From positions 1 through 64,000 of the forward strand of contig CANLXL010000014.1 in the NCBI GenBank assembly GCA_947495125.1: a stretch of DNA of 64,000 nucleotides, given 5' to 3'. The translations under genes and the position numbers were made by a program. Shown piece by piece: positions 8,990 through 20,251 of this stretch (its first letter is position 1; each line of letters opens with the position of its first letter). This stretch comes from an uncultured Flaviramulus sp. GTDB taxonomy: Bacteria > Bacteroidota > Bacteroidia > Flavobacteriales > Flavobacteriaceae. A model generated the notes under the pieces. It was not told the origin of the DNA. It worked only from the letters and a program-made list of their open reading frames with translations, and searched no databases.

Positions 8990-11821
8990 ATGACTGATTT
9001 CGAAGAATTTATTGAAGTAAAAGGTGCCCGGGTACACAATCTAAAAAACATAGATGTGTCCATACCCCGCGAGAAGCTAGTTGTGATTACCGGGCTGTCC
9101 GGCAGTGGAAAATCATCTTTGGCTTTCGATACGATCTATGCGGAAGGACAGCGTCGTTACATCGAAACATTTTCGGCCTATGCCAGGCAGTTTTTAGGCG
9201 GGTTGGAACGACCGGATGTTGATAAAATCGACGGTCTCTCTCCGGTTATAGCCATCGAACAAAAAACCACCAGTAAATCACCGCGCTCCACGGTTGGAAC
9301 CATTACAGAGATTTACGATTTTATGCGCTTACTTTTTGCGCGTGCCAGTGATGCCTATAGCTATAATACAGGCGATAAGATGATCAGCTATAGCGATGCC
9401 CAGATTAAAGAACTCATCATAGAGAATTTTAATGGAAAACGCATTAATATTCTGGCGCCCGTAGTACGCTCGCGTAAAGGTCATTATAGAGAATTGTTCG
9501 AGCAAATTGGAAAACAAGGCTTTGTAAAGGTGAGAACCGATGGTGAAATTCGGGACATTACCAAAGGCATGAAACTCGATCGTTATAAAACCCACGATAT
9601 TGAGATCGTGATTGATCGTTTGGTGATTAACGACACGGTAGATAAGGACAAGCGCCTTACCGAAACCATTAACACGGCCATGTATCATGGTGACGATGTG
9701 CTGCTTGTTATTGATCAGGATACACAGGACGTTCGGTATTTTAGCAGGAACTTAATGTGTCCGTCATCAGGGATCTCATATCCCAATCCGGAGCCCAACA
9801 ATTTTTCATTTAATTCACCAAAAGGGGCTTGCCCTAATTGTAATGGGATTGGAGAATTGTATCAGGTGAATGAAAACAAAATCATTCCGGATGATACGCT
9901 ATCTATAAAAAATGGTGCTTTAGCGCCCCACGGTCCGAAAAAAAACAGCTGGATCTTTAAGCAATTTGAAACCATAGCACAGCGGTTTAATTTTAAATTA
10001 AGCGATGCCTATAAAGACATTCCTGAAGACGCCAAACACATGATCCTCTATGGTGGTAACGAAAAGTTTTCTGTTGAGAGCAAAACTTTGGGTGTTACAC
10101 GCGATTATAAGATCGATTTTGAAGGGGTGGCCAATTTTATTGAAAATCAATATAAGACGGCGGAGTCTACATCACTCAAGCGCTGGGCAAAAGATTATAT
10201 GGATAAAATTAAATGTCCGGAATGTCATGGTTCCAGATTACGACAAGAATCACTCTACTTTAAGATCAATAATAAAAATATTGCTGAACTCGCCAATACC
10301 GATATTGTTGAATTAGCCGATTGGTTCCGTAATTTACAGGAACACCTGTCTGAAAAACAATTAAAAATTGCCGAGGAAGTTATTAAAGAAATAAAAACCA
10401 GGCTCCAATTTCTGCTTGATGTGGGCTTGGATTATTTATCACTAAACCGAAGTTCTAAATCGCTATCCGGTGGGGAAGCCCAACGTATTCGCTTAGCCAC
10501 TCAGATAGGTTCACAACTGGTTGGTGTACTCTATATCCTGGACGAGCCTAGTATTGGATTACACCAACGCGATAATGAAAAATTAATCAATTCTTTAGCC
10601 TCGCTTAGAGATATTGGTAATTCCGTAATTGTCGTGGAACACGATAAGGATATGATAGAGCGTGCCGATTATGTGATTGATATCGGTCCAAAAGCCGGAA
10701 AACATGGTGGGGAGATCATCAGTATCGGGAATCCTGATGAATTAAAATCACATGACACCCTTACAGCAGACTATTTAAACGGTACTAAAGTTATTGAAGT
10801 ACCTAAAAAACGCCGAAAAGGCAACGGAAAGGTCTTAGAACTTAAAGGCTGTACCGGAAACAATTTAAAAAATGTGTCCGTAAAATTCCCTCTGGGAAAA
10901 ATGATCGGGGTCACCGGAGTTTCAGGCAGTGGCAAATCTACCTTAATTAATGAAACCTTATACCCCATTTTAAACGCTCACTATTTTAACGGCGTAAAAA
11001 GGCCTATGCCGTATAAAAGCATTAAAGGCCTGGAACATATCGATAAGGTTATCGACATTAACCAATCCCCTATAGGCCGGACACCTCGTAGTAATCCGGT
11101 AACCTATACCGGGACTTTTAGCGAGATCAGAGCGCTATATGCGAAAATTCCCGAAGCCATGATTCGTGGTTATAAAGCGGGACGTTTTAGCTTTAACGTC
11201 GCCGGGGGTCGCTGTGAAACCTGTAAAGGTGGTGGATTACGTGTCATTGAAATGAATTTCCTTCCGGATGTTTATGTCGAATGTGAGACCTGTCAGGGCA
11301 AAAGGTTCAACCGGGAAACTCTGGAAATTCGCTATAAAGGAAAGTCCATTAGCGATGTCCTGAATATGACCATTAATGAAGCTGTTTCATTTTTTGAGCA
11401 TATTCCAAAAATATTTAAAAAACTAAAAACCATTCAGGATGTCGGGTTGGGATATATCACACTCGGGCAGCAAAGTACAACGCTTTCCGGTGGTGAAGCA
11501 CAGCGTATTAAACTGGCAACAGAATTAAGCAAAAGAGATACCGGGAACACCTTTTATATTCTTGATGAACCCACTACAGGACTTCATTTTGAAGATATTC
11601 GTGTATTAATGGTCGTGCTGAATGAGTTGGCCAACAAAGGCAATACCGTGTTGATTATAGAACATAATCTCGATGTTATCAAAACCGTTGACCATATTAT
11701 TGATATTGGCTACGAAGGCGGCAAAGGTGGCGGACAAATTATTGTGGAAGGCGCACCGGAAGCTGTTATAAAACATAAAAAAAGCCATACGGCCAGATTT
11801 CTTAAAAAAGAACTAAATTAG
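8990..11821 (+). CDS. uvrA: excinuclease ABC subunit A
   Basis: two ABC modules, [23 protein letters not shown], Zn motifs CPNCNGIG and [17 protein letters not shown]. Confidence 0.98.
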   Translation: MTDFEEFIEVKGARVHNLKNIDVSIPREKLVVITGLSGSGKSSLAFDTIYAEGQRRYIETFSAYARQFLGGLERPDVDKIDGLSPVIAIEQKTTSKSPRSTVGTITEIYDFMRLLFARASDAYSYNTGDKMISYSDAQIKELIIENFNGKRINILAPVVRSRKGHYRELFEQIGKQGFVKVRTDGEIRDITKGMKLDRYKTHDIEIVIDRLVINDTVDKDKRLTETINTAMYHGDDVLLVIDQDTQDVRYFSRNLMCPSSGISYPNPEPNNFSFNSPKGACPNCNGIGELYQVNENKIIPDDTLSIKNGALAPHGPKKNSWIFKQFETIAQRFNFKLSDAYKDIPEDAKHMILYGGNEKFSVESKTLGVTRDYKIDFEGVANFIENQYKTAESTSLKRWAKDYMDKIKCPECHGSRLRQESLYFKINNKNIAELANTDIVELADWFRNLQEHLSEKQLKIAEEVIKEIKTRLQFLLDVGLDYLSLNRSSKSLSGGEAQRIRLATQIGSQLVGVLYILDEPSIGLHQRDNEKLINSLASLRDIGNSVIVVEHDKDMIERADYVIDIGPKAGKHGGEIISIGNPDELKSHDTLTADYLNGTKVIEVPKKRRKGNGKVLELKGCTGNNLKNVSVKFPLGKMIGVTGVSGSGKSTLINETLYPILNAHYFNGVKRPMPYKSIKGLEHIDKVIDINQSPIGRTPRSNPVTYTGTFSEIRALYAKIPEAMIRGYKAGRFSFNVAGGRCETCKGGGLRVIEMNFLPDVYVECETCQGKRFNRETLEIRYKGKSISDVLNMTINEAVSFFEHIPKIFKKLKTIQDVGLGYITLGQQSTTLSGGEAQRIKLATELSKRDTGNTFYILDEPTTGLHFEDIRVLMVVLNELANKGNTVLIIEHNLDVIKTVDHIIDIGYEGGKGGGQIIVEGAPEAVIKHKKSHTARFLKKELN

Positions 11822-11871
11822 CGAGCTAGTTATTAATCGATAGCCCGTAGTCTTTAGACCGGACTTGGAAA

Positions 11872-11906
11872 AACTAACGACTAATTACTATAGACTAAAG
11901 ACTAAA
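11872..11906. repeat. 7-bp-period degenerate tandem array (5 units)
   Basis: aactaac gactaat tactata gactaaa gactaaa. Confidence 0.6.
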
Positions 11907-11909
11907 AAA

Positions 11910-12599
11910 ATGCGAAAAGAACAACACCATAAAGGCTGGAATGCCATAAAGACAAACGACTCATGGGCTATTTTTAAGATCATGGGCGAGTTTGTTAATG
12001 GCTTTGAGAAAATGAGTAAAATTGGTCCCTGTGTGTCCATATTCGGTTCTGCAAGAACCAAACCGGATAATGAGTATTATCAGTTGGCCGTAAAAATAGC
12101 AAAACGTATTGTTGAATCCGGTTACGGGGTGATCACAGGTGGTGGCCCGGGAATTATGGAAGCCGGTAATAAAGGGGCACACTTAGGTGGTGGAACCTCG
12201 GTAGGTCTAAATATAGAACTTCCTTTTGAACAACATGACAATCCTTACATTGATTCCGATAAAAGTCTGGATTTCGATTATTTCTTTGTGAGAAAGGTGA
12301 TGTTCGTTAAATACTCGCAAGGCTTTGTTGTAATGCCCGGTGGCTTCGGGACCTTAGACGAATTGTTTGAAGCTATTACGTTAATTCAAACCCATAAAAT
12401 TGAAAAATTTCCTATCATTTTGGTCGGTACCGATTTTTGGGAAAGCCTCTTAGACTGGGTAAAAACAACACTTTTAGGTAAGTTCGAAAACATTAGCGAA
12501 AAAGATCTGGATCTTATTCATTTAGTGGATAATGAAGAAGAGGTGATAACCATTTTGGATACCTTTTATAAAGAATCAGGATTAAGCCCTAATTTTTAG
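11910..12599 (+). CDS. LOG family / TIGR00730 Rossmann-fold protein
   Basis: GGGPGIMEAGNKGA and PGGFGTLDE motifs. Confidence 0.92.
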   Translation: MRKEQHHKGWNAIKTNDSWAIFKIMGEFVNGFEKMSKIGPCVSIFGSARTKPDNEYYQLAVKIAKRIVESGYGVITGGGPGIMEAGNKGAHLGGGTSVGLNIELPFEQHDNPYIDSDKSLDFDYFFVRKVMFVKYSQGFVVMPGGFGTLDELFEAITLIQTHKIEKFPIILVGTDFWESLLDWVKTTLLGKFENISEKDLDLIHLVDNEEEVITILDTFYKESGLSPNF

Positions 12600-12999
12600 C
12601 TTTGACCTCAATACCACCAATAACATGCAACTCAAAACGGAATAAAAAACTGACCATCGGTTCAAGTGATCTCGATTCTTATCGGGATTGTATCGAGACT
12701 ATTTTAAGAATAACTTCTCGACACGCCTTCTCCTATGGTCGAAAACACCCAAAGAGATATTGTTAATAGTTTTATTTCCAATAAAATAATGATTAAACAA
12801 AGGTGTTTACTAAATGAAATCGAAGGTTACTAAAGGAGAAACCAATGTTAAAATACCTGTTAAAATTTGGACGGTGTTTTAAACTAAGAGCTCCGATTAA
12901 CCTGTTAACAAATTAACGGCTTATCGACTAATAACATCATATTTATTATATTGCAATGCCTTACATGAATTACTAACCTTAAATACTTATATAAAAAAA

Positions 13000-15831
13000 T
13001 TGAAATTATCTCTCTTAAGTTTCATCATATGCGTATTAATTTGGTGCTCCGGCTTTAGTCAAAATAACATTGATGTTAAGGCCTCTTTTGATATTGAAAA
13101 AAAACAGATCATAATTTCTCAAACCATTCAATATCAAAATACATCGCAAGATGAACTTGAGACCATATATTTAAACGATTGGAATAATAGTTATTCAACG
13201 AAAACCACGCCTTTAGCCGTGCGTATAGCCGACGAATATAAAAATGTTTTTCACTTCGCTAAAAATGAAGACAGAGGGTATTCGGTAATCACTTCCATAC
13301 GACAGGACAGTCAAAACCTAAGTTTTCAACATCTTAAAAACCAAATAGACATTGTTGAGGTTAAGCTCAAAGCACCTTTAAAGCCTGGGGATAGCTACAC
13401 CTTGAATTTGGATTATATCGTACAGATTCCAAGCGACAAATTCACCAGTTATGGGATTACGGATTCCGGAGACCTCAATTTAAGATATTGGTATATCACG
13501 CCCGCCGTTTATAACGGAGCGTGGCAATACTTTAGCAATAAGGATCTTGATGATCTGTATATTCCAAAATCGGATATTACGCTGGACTTAGATTTTCCTG
13601 AAGGTTATGTGCTAACCACAGAGTTAGATCCCGTAAGCACAGATACGATCGCGGGCAGGAAACGTGTCAAATTAGAAGGCAAAAACAGGACGGGTAATAA
13701 ACTGTTTTTAAACAAAGTAAAGAGGTTTAACACGATTAAGAGTCCGAATTTTGCTTTGGTTTCAGATATAGACGACGGAGGATTACAGGTACTTAATAAG
13801 GTTCTGATGACCGAAAGAGTTATGAAATTTATCATTGAAAACTTCGGTGACTATCCCCACGAGAAGCTTCTGATAAGTGACATTGATTATAGTAAGTCGC
13901 CTATTTACGGGTTGAATTTTCTACCGAAATTTATAAAACCATATCCCATCCATTTCAATTACGAAATAAAAATTCTGAAAATTGCAGTACAAAACTATTT
14001 AGAGAGTACACTGCTTATCAACCCCAGAAAAGAACAATGGCTTTTTGATGGTTTACAGGTTTATTATTTAATGCATTATGTAAATAAGTACTATCCGGAC
14101 ATGAAATTTTTGGGGTCCATAGCCAATTTTTGGGGCGTAAGATCCTTCCACGCCGCCGATATGCATTTTAATGATAAATACAATTTAGCCTTTATGCTAA
14201 TGGCAAGAACGAATCGCGATCAGCCCTTGACCATGCCTAAGGATTCCCTTTTAAAGTTCAATAAAAACATCGCCAACAAGTATAAGGCAGGCGTTGGTTT
14301 GAAGTATTTGGATGACTACATAAATTCAGATATTCTTGAAAACAGTATCACAACGTTTTTAAAAGACAAGCAACTCAAACAGACCTCTACTAAAGATTTT
14401 GAGAACTTTTTAAAATCCCGTACCACTAAAAATATTGATTGGTTTTTTGAGGATTATTTAAAGACGCGAAATAAAATAGATTATAAGATCAAAAAAGTTA
14501 GAAAAACTGAAGATTCCATAACACTTACCATTAAAAATAAGCGCAATACGAGCATGCCCATTTCCCTGTATACGCTGAATAATGACAGTGTGATCTCAAA
14601 AACCTGGATCGATAATGTTGTGGATACTAAAACGCTGACACTCCCAAGAAACGGAGCCAATAAACTCGTTTTAAACTACGAAAAGATGATTCCGGAAATT
14701 AATCTAAGAGACAACTGGAAATCACTAAAGGGGTTCTTCTTTAACAACAAACCCTTACAATTCAGAGCGTTTAAGGACATAGAAGATCCTCATTACAATC
14801 AGGTTTTCTTTTTACCCGTTGGTCAATTTAATAATATTTATGACGGGGTGACCCTAGGTATGCGCGTTTACAATACCACGGTGTTACGTAGACGTTTTAA
14901 CTACAAAATAGAACCGCAATACGCTTTTGGTTCCAAATCGCTCACCGGATCGGCTGCAGCTTCTGTGATCCATAACCTCGAAAACAGTGATCTTTACTAT
15001 ATCAATTATGGTATTAGAGCCGGCTATAAATCGTATGCCGAGGATCTATTTGTAAGGCAGATAACACCTTCTGTGACTATGTTTTTCAGAGAAAACGATG
15101 ATTTTCGCTCTAACAAAAGAAAGTTACTGAAATTCAGACATGTCAATATTCATAGAGATAAAGACGTTAACAATCCTCAAAATACCACAGACCCGAATTA
15201 TAGTGTTTTTAATGTGCGTTACATCAACTCGGATGACAATCTTATAAATTTCAGTAAGTGGTATACCGATTTTCAGGTTGCAAAGAATTTCAGTAAAGTC
15301 TCGTTCAATTATGAGTATCGCCGCTTATTTGAAAGTAACAGACAACTTAATTTACGGGTGTTTACAGGTTTCTTCTTAAAGAATAGTACCGATATCGATT
15401 CCGACTATTTCAGTTTTGCCTTAGACCGCCCCACCGATTATTTGTTTGACTATGCCTATTTAGGGCGTTCTGAGAATTCCGGTATTTTTAGTCAGCAATA
15501 TATCACAGCAGAAGGTGGTTTTAAATCAAAACTCGAAACCCCGTATGCCAACCAATGGCTATCTACAGTAAATGTAAGTACCACCCTTTGGAAGTACATA
15601 TTGGGCTATAGTGATTTCGGGTTGGTAAAGAACAAATTTGATCCTGCCCATTTTGTTTACGATTTTGGTGTAAGAATAAATTTAGTCACCGATTACTTTG
15701 AAATTTACCTCCCGGTATACTCCAATCTCGGTTGGGAAATCGGGCAACCGAATTACGATGAAAGAATAAGATTTAAGTTCACCGTAGACCCAAATTCTTT
15801 GCTTGGTTTATTTAGAAGACGCTGGTATTAG
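13000..15831 (+). CDS. M1-like (gluzincin-fold) secreted protein, HExxH not detected
   Basis: signal peptide, N-terminal M1-like beta domain, EQWLFDGLQVYYL where WLDEG is expected; TTG start. Confidence 0.65.
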   Translation: MKLSLLSFIICVLIWCSGFSQNNIDVKASFDIEKKQIIISQTIQYQNTSQDELETIYLNDWNNSYSTKTTPLAVRIADEYKNVFHFAKNEDRGYSVITSIRQDSQNLSFQHLKNQIDIVEVKLKAPLKPGDSYTLNLDYIVQIPSDKFTSYGITDSGDLNLRYWYITPAVYNGAWQYFSNKDLDDLYIPKSDITLDLDFPEGYVLTTELDPVSTDTIAGRKRVKLEGKNRTGNKLFLNKVKRFNTIKSPNFALVSDIDDGGLQVLNKVLMTERVMKFIIENFGDYPHEKLLISDIDYSKSPIYGLNFLPKFIKPYPIHFNYEIKILKIAVQNYLESTLLINPRKEQWLFDGLQVYYLMHYVNKYYPDMKFLGSIANFWGVRSFHAADMHFNDKYNLAFMLMARTNRDQPLTMPKDSLLKFNKNIANKYKAGVGLKYLDDYINSDILENSITTFLKDKQLKQTSTKDFENFLKSRTTKNIDWFFEDYLKTRNKIDYKIKKVRKTEDSITLTIKNKRNTSMPISLYTLNNDSVISKTWIDNVVDTKTLTLPRNGANKLVLNYEKMIPEINLRDNWKSLKGFFFNNKPLQFRAFKDIEDPHYNQVFFLPVGQFNNIYDGVTLGMRVYNTTVLRRRFNYKIEPQYAFGSKSLTGSAAASVIHNLENSDLYYINYGIRAGYKSYAEDLFVRQITPSVTMFFRENDDFRSNKRKLLKFRHVNIHRDKDVNNPQNTTDPNYSVFNVRYINSDDNLINFSKWYTDFQVAKNFSKVSFNYEYRRLFESNRQLNLRVFTGFFLKNSTDIDSDYFSFALDRPTDYLFDYAYLGRSENSGIFSQQYITAEGGFKSKLETPYANQWLSTVNVSTTLWKYILGYSDFGLVKNKFDPAHFVYDFGVRINLVTDYFEIYLPVYSNLGWEIGQPNYDERIRFKFTVDPNSLLGLFRRRWY

Positions 15832-15972
15832 TATGTTAATTTGTTGCATATTATTTAACAAATTATTGTTTTAGATATAAAATCATTAAAAACGATAATT
15901 TATTTAACTTTTTTTTGAGAATTACTCAAAGATTTATCCTGTAATTTAATTGCAAAAATCACTTAGTTTGCC

Positions 15973-15980
15973 TACTTTTG
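15973..15980 (+). promoter_or_regulatory. Bacteroidetes -7 element upstream of the E1 fusion gene
   Basis: TACTTTTG (TAnnTTTG) 24 nt before the ATG, TTTG upstream. Confidence 0.55.
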
Positions 15981-16004
15981 CAAACGTAAAAGCGCCATAC
16001 CAAT

Positions 16005-18416
16005 ATGCAAACCATTCCTGACTTAAAAGACAATTTATCATTCGAAGACTTTAAAACTGAAGTTTTGAATGATTATGAAATTGCCGTAAGAAGTCGTGAA
16101 TGCAGCCTGCTAGGTCGTAGAGAAGTATTGACCGGAAAAGCCAAATTTGGAATTTTCGGCGATGGTAAAGAAGTGCCACAGTTAGCCATGGCCAAAGCCT
16201 TTTTAAAAGGGGATTGGCGATCGGGTTATTATAGAGACCAAACCTTTATGATGGCCATTGGCGAACTTACAGTTGAACAGTTTTTTGCCGGATTATACGC
16301 GAATACAGATTTAAAGTTGGAGCCTATGTCTGCCGGACGTCAGATGGGAGGGCACTTTGTAACCCATAGTCTGGATGATAACGGCAACTGGAAGGATCTT
16401 ACCAAACAGTACAATTCAAGTGCAGACATCTCTCCTACTGCGGCTCAAATGCCGAGACTTTTAGGATTAGCACAGGCCTCAAAAATGTTCAGACACCTTG
16501 AAGGCATCAATGCTTCTAAGTTTTCAGTGAACGGTAATGAAGTAGCCTGGGGTACTATTGGAAATGCCAGTACCAGTGAAGGTTTGTTTTTTGAAACCAT
16601 AAATGCTGCCGGTGTTTTACAAGTCCCTATGGTGATCAGTGTTTGGGACGACGAATATGGTATTTCCGTTCATGCCAGGCATCAAACCACCAAAGAGAAT
16701 ATTTCTGAAATCCTAAAAGGCTTTCAGCGTGATAATGAACATCAGGGCTACGAAATTTTACGCGTAAAAGGTTGGGACTATGCCAATCTTGTCGCAACCT
16801 ATATGGAAGCCGGTGCTATTGCCAGAGAAGAACATGTTCCTGTGCTTATTCATGTTCTGGAGTTAACACAACCTCAGGGACACTCGACATCCGGTTCCCA
16901 TGAACGTTATAAAAATAAAGAGCGTTTAGATTGGGAGGCAGAACACGACTGCAATGCTAAAATGCGGGCATGGATCATTGAGAGTGGCATCTCAACCAAT
17001 GAAGATCTTACAGAGATTGAACGCGGCATTAAAAGAGAGGTTCGCGAGGCTAAGAAAAAAGCCTGGGGTACCTTTTTAGCACCTATTGAAATAGAACGAA
17101 AAGCACTTATTACGATTTTAGGCACCCTTGGTGAATCCAGTCCGAATGGTGTGTTTATTTCTAAAATTAAAGAAAGTTTAAGTGCGATCGAAGAGCCCAC
17201 ACGTAAGGAGATTTTATCCAGTGCTCGTAAAGCACTAAGACATGTTCTTGGAGAAAATACAGTTGAAAAAAAACAGTTAAACCATTGGATCGACACCTAT
17301 TTCGAAAATGTACAACCCAAGTTTAGCTCTCATTTATACTCTGAAACCGAAACATCAAATACGAATATAGAAGAAGTTAAACCACGTTACGATAAAGACG
17401 CTAAACAAGTGGACGGTCGTATTATCATCCGTGATAATTTTGATGCTATTTTCAATACTTATCCGGAAACCTTGGTCTTTGGTGAGGATTCAGGTAATAT
17501 TGGTGATGTTAATCAAGGTCTGGAAGGGCTTCAGGAAAAATATGGGGAGCTTCGGGTGGCGGATGCCGGTATTCGGGAGGCTACCATTCTTGGTCAGGGT
17601 ATCGGTATGGCTTTACGTGGCTTAAGACCTATTGCCGAAATTCAGTATTTGGACTATATCCTTTATGCTTTACAAATTATTAGTGATGATCTGGCTTCCT
17701 TACACTATAGAACAAAAGGGAAACAAAAAGCACCATTGATCATTAGAACCCGTGGGCACAGACTAGAAGGCATCTGGCATTCCGGTTCTCAAATGGGAGG
17801 TATTATACACTTGGTTCGAGGGGTGCATGTGCTGGTTCCTAGAAATATGACCAAAGCTGCCGGATTTTATAATACCCTACTCAAAGGAGACGATCCGGCT
17901 ATCGTTATCGAATGCCTAAACGGTTACAGGCTAAAAGAAAAGTTACCTAATAATCTGGGTGAATTACAAACACCAATAGGTGTGGTGGAAACGATCAAAG
18001 AAGGTAGCGATATTACACTGGTGTCTTATGGTTCTACGCTGCGTATTGTTAACCAAACGGCTAAAGAATTACTATCCGTAGGTATTGATGCTGAAGTCAT
18101 CGACGTACAATCCCTATTACCTTTCGATCTCAACCACGATATTGTAAAAAGTATTGCTAAGACCAATAGAGTTATGGTTATCGATGAGGATGTCCCCGGT
18201 GGTGCCTCGGCTTACATTTTAGATGAAATACTAAATAAACAAAACGCCTTTCAATATTTGGATAGTGCGCCAAAAACATTAACCGCCAAAGCACACAGAC
18301 CCGCCTATGGCAATGATGGTGACTATTTCTCTAAACCTTCAGCTGAAGATATTTTTGAAGCCGTTTACGCGGTGATGCACGAATCTGATCCCGAAACCTT
18401 TCCCAAGCTAAGGTAG
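16005..18416 (+). CDS. fused 2-oxoacid dehydrogenase E1 alpha/beta (2-oxoisovalerate dehydrogenase type)
   Basis: E1-alpha half followed by E1-beta half (VFGEDSGNIGDVNQGLEGL..., VIDVQSLLPFD). Confidence 0.93.
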   Translation: MQTIPDLKDNLSFEDFKTEVLNDYEIAVRSRECSLLGRREVLTGKAKFGIFGDGKEVPQLAMAKAFLKGDWRSGYYRDQTFMMAIGELTVEQFFAGLYANTDLKLEPMSAGRQMGGHFVTHSLDDNGNWKDLTKQYNSSADISPTAAQMPRLLGLAQASKMFRHLEGINASKFSVNGNEVAWGTIGNASTSEGLFFETINAAGVLQVPMVISVWDDEYGISVHARHQTTKENISEILKGFQRDNEHQGYEILRVKGWDYANLVATYMEAGAIAREEHVPVLIHVLELTQPQGHSTSGSHERYKNKERLDWEAEHDCNAKMRAWIIESGISTNEDLTEIERGIKREVREAKKKAWGTFLAPIEIERKALITILGTLGESSPNGVFISKIKESLSAIEEPTRKEILSSARKALRHVLGENTVEKKQLNHWIDTYFENVQPKFSSHLYSETETSNTNIEEVKPRYDKDAKQVDGRIIIRDNFDAIFNTYPETLVFGEDSGNIGDVNQGLEGLQEKYGELRVADAGIREATILGQGIGMALRGLRPIAEIQYLDYILYALQIISDDLASLHYRTKGKQKAPLIIRTRGHRLEGIWHSGSQMGGIIHLVRGVHVLVPRNMTKAAGFYNTLLKGDDPAIVIECLNGYRLKEKLPNNLGELQTPIGVVETIKEGSDITLVSYGSTLRIVNQTAKELLSVGIDAEVIDVQSLLPFDLNHDIVKSIAKTNRVMVIDEDVPGGASAYILDEILNKQNAFQYLDSAPKTLTAKAHRPAYGNDGDYFSKPSAEDIFEAVYAVMHESDPETFPKLR

Positions 18417-18522
18417 TTCCCAAAAGATCTTGCCCAGTGTTTGGCATGAGTTAACCCGTGTTCAACGAAAAATGTTGTGAAGCCCTCGGTTTTCTATTTC
18501 TTTTGATTTCAAATAATTAAAT

Positions 18523-19206
18523 TTGAATATCATGAAATCACGAATCACTATTGCCGTTTTAGCTTTACTCCTACTAAATTCCTGTATTGTAAAATCCCTA
18601 TTCCCCTTTTTTACTGAAGATACTATTCAGTTTGAACAAGCCCTCCTTGGAAACTGGACAGACTCTGAAAACAACCGATGGGAAATAACCTCCTTAAAAG
18701 AAAAGATTAAAAAAGAAAACAAAGGAGATCTCAAAGGTTTTTTTAAGGATATGGAAGAATTAAATAGCTTTTCCAAAGGATATTCCGAGGGCTATTATAT
18801 CCAAAGGCATGATAAGAAGCGTACCACATCTTATTTAGCGGTGCCTTTTAAATTAGATGGCCAGTTATTCATTGATTTCACACCCCTAACCATGGAACTC
18901 GAATTTAAAAACATTCCAAGCTTAGTGTCCTATCATTTTGTAACAGCGCATTCCCTGGTAAAAGTCGACATGACCGATGACAAATTAAGTCTAAAATGGC
19001 TGGATAGTGATAAATTGGAAAAACTCCTTGACGAAAAACGCATTAAGATCAAACATACCAAAACTCTGGATTTTCCGAGTTATCTGCTAACAGCCTCTTC
19101 AGAAGAGTTGCAAAAATTTATAAAAAAATATATGGCATCCAGCGACGACAGCAAATGGTCCACCGATGTACAATTCAATTTATTAAGAGCGTATGATAAA
19201 CCTTAA
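18523..19206 (+). CDS. hypothetical lipoprotein
   Basis: lipobox LLLLNSCIVKS; overlaps the next gene by 14 nt. Confidence 0.75.
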   Translation: MNIMKSRITIAVLALLLLNSCIVKSLFPFFTEDTIQFEQALLGNWTDSENNRWEITSLKEKIKKENKGDLKGFFKDMEELNSFSKGYSEGYYIQRHDKKRTTSYLAVPFKLDGQLFIDFTPLTMELEFKNIPSLVSYHFVTAHSLVKVDMTDDKLSLKWLDSDKLEKLLDEKRIKIKHTKTLDFPSYLLTASSEELQKFIKKYMASSDDSKWSTDVQFNLLRAYDKP

Positions 19207-20251
19207 TCCTTACTTCTTAAAGTTAAACCATCACAGTCCCATAGTATTTAACAGCATACTATGGGTTTTGGGCTATGCGATTCTCCTGTTTTCCTTTACC
19301 CTGCATACACCAACAACAATAGATTATATATATACAGGAAGCTTTTTAGTCACCATTATCATTCCGGTTACGATAAATATGTACATCCTGATTCCATACT
19401 TCTTAAAACAAGAACGATACGCCTTGTATATTCTGCTGTTCATTGTAAACCTCCTGCTGTTCACCCAACTCAACACCTGGTTCTTCAGTCATTTTATTGA
19501 TTATATTTTCCCTGACTATTATTTTATCTCTTACCATTCGAACACCAAGCTCATCAGTATATTCAGTATTTTCCTGATCAGTACCACACTAATCAAACTC
19601 TCTGAAGACTGGTTCTACTTTAACAGAAACGAAAACCGGGAATTAAAACAAAGAAATCAGCAAATACAATCGCAATTAGCTTCGTTGCGGTCGCAAATAA
19701 ATCCGCATTTTTTATTCAATTCACTCAATGTTATTTATGCCTTAGCGATTGAAAATAAAGACCATACTAAAGATGCCATTGTGCAATTATCAGATATTCT
19801 GCGCTATATTATCTACGATGCCAATACGGAAAAAATCTCCTTGAAAGACGAACTGGCCTTGCTCAAAAAATATATCGCATTTCAGAAACTAAGACAACAC
19901 GAGTCTCAGAATATCACCTTCGAGGAAGATGTTCAGGATGAAGACTTCAGTATTTACCCGATGCTACTTTTGCCTTTAATAGAAAACAGCTTTAAGCATG
20001 GTATTAAAGGTGACATTGAAAATACCTTTATAAACATCAGCATAAAACAACACAACAAGAATTTCCAGTTTTATATCGAAAATAATGCCTCAAAAGACAG
20101 TGTTAACAACAATCATACTTACTCGGGATTAGGCCTTGATAACATCAAAAAAAATCTGGAGATCGTTTATCCTGAAACCCATACTTTAGACATTCAAAAA
20201 ACTGAAGACAAGTTTATAGTAACCCTAAAATTGTTTGGTCATGAGGATTAA
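19193..20251 (+). CDS. LytS/YehU-type sensor histidine kinase
   Basis: multiple TM helices, LRSQINPHFLFNSLNVIYAL, LLLPLIENSFKHGI. Confidence 0.93.
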   Translation: MINLNPYFLKLNHHSPIVFNSILWVLGYAILLFSFTLHTPTTIDYIYTGSFLVTIIIPVTINMYILIPYFLKQERYALYILLFIVNLLLFTQLNTWFFSHFIDYIFPDYYFISYHSNTKLISIFSIFLISTTLIKLSEDWFYFNRNENRELKQRNQQIQSQLASLRSQINPHFLFNSLNVIYALAIENKDHTKDAIVQLSDILRYIIYDANTEKISLKDELALLKKYIAFQKLRQHESQNITFEEDVQDEDFSIYPMLLLPLIENSFKHGIKGDIENTFINISIKQHNKNFQFYIENNASKDSVNNNHTYSGLGLDNIKKNLEIVYPETHTLDIQKTEDKFIVTLKLFGHED

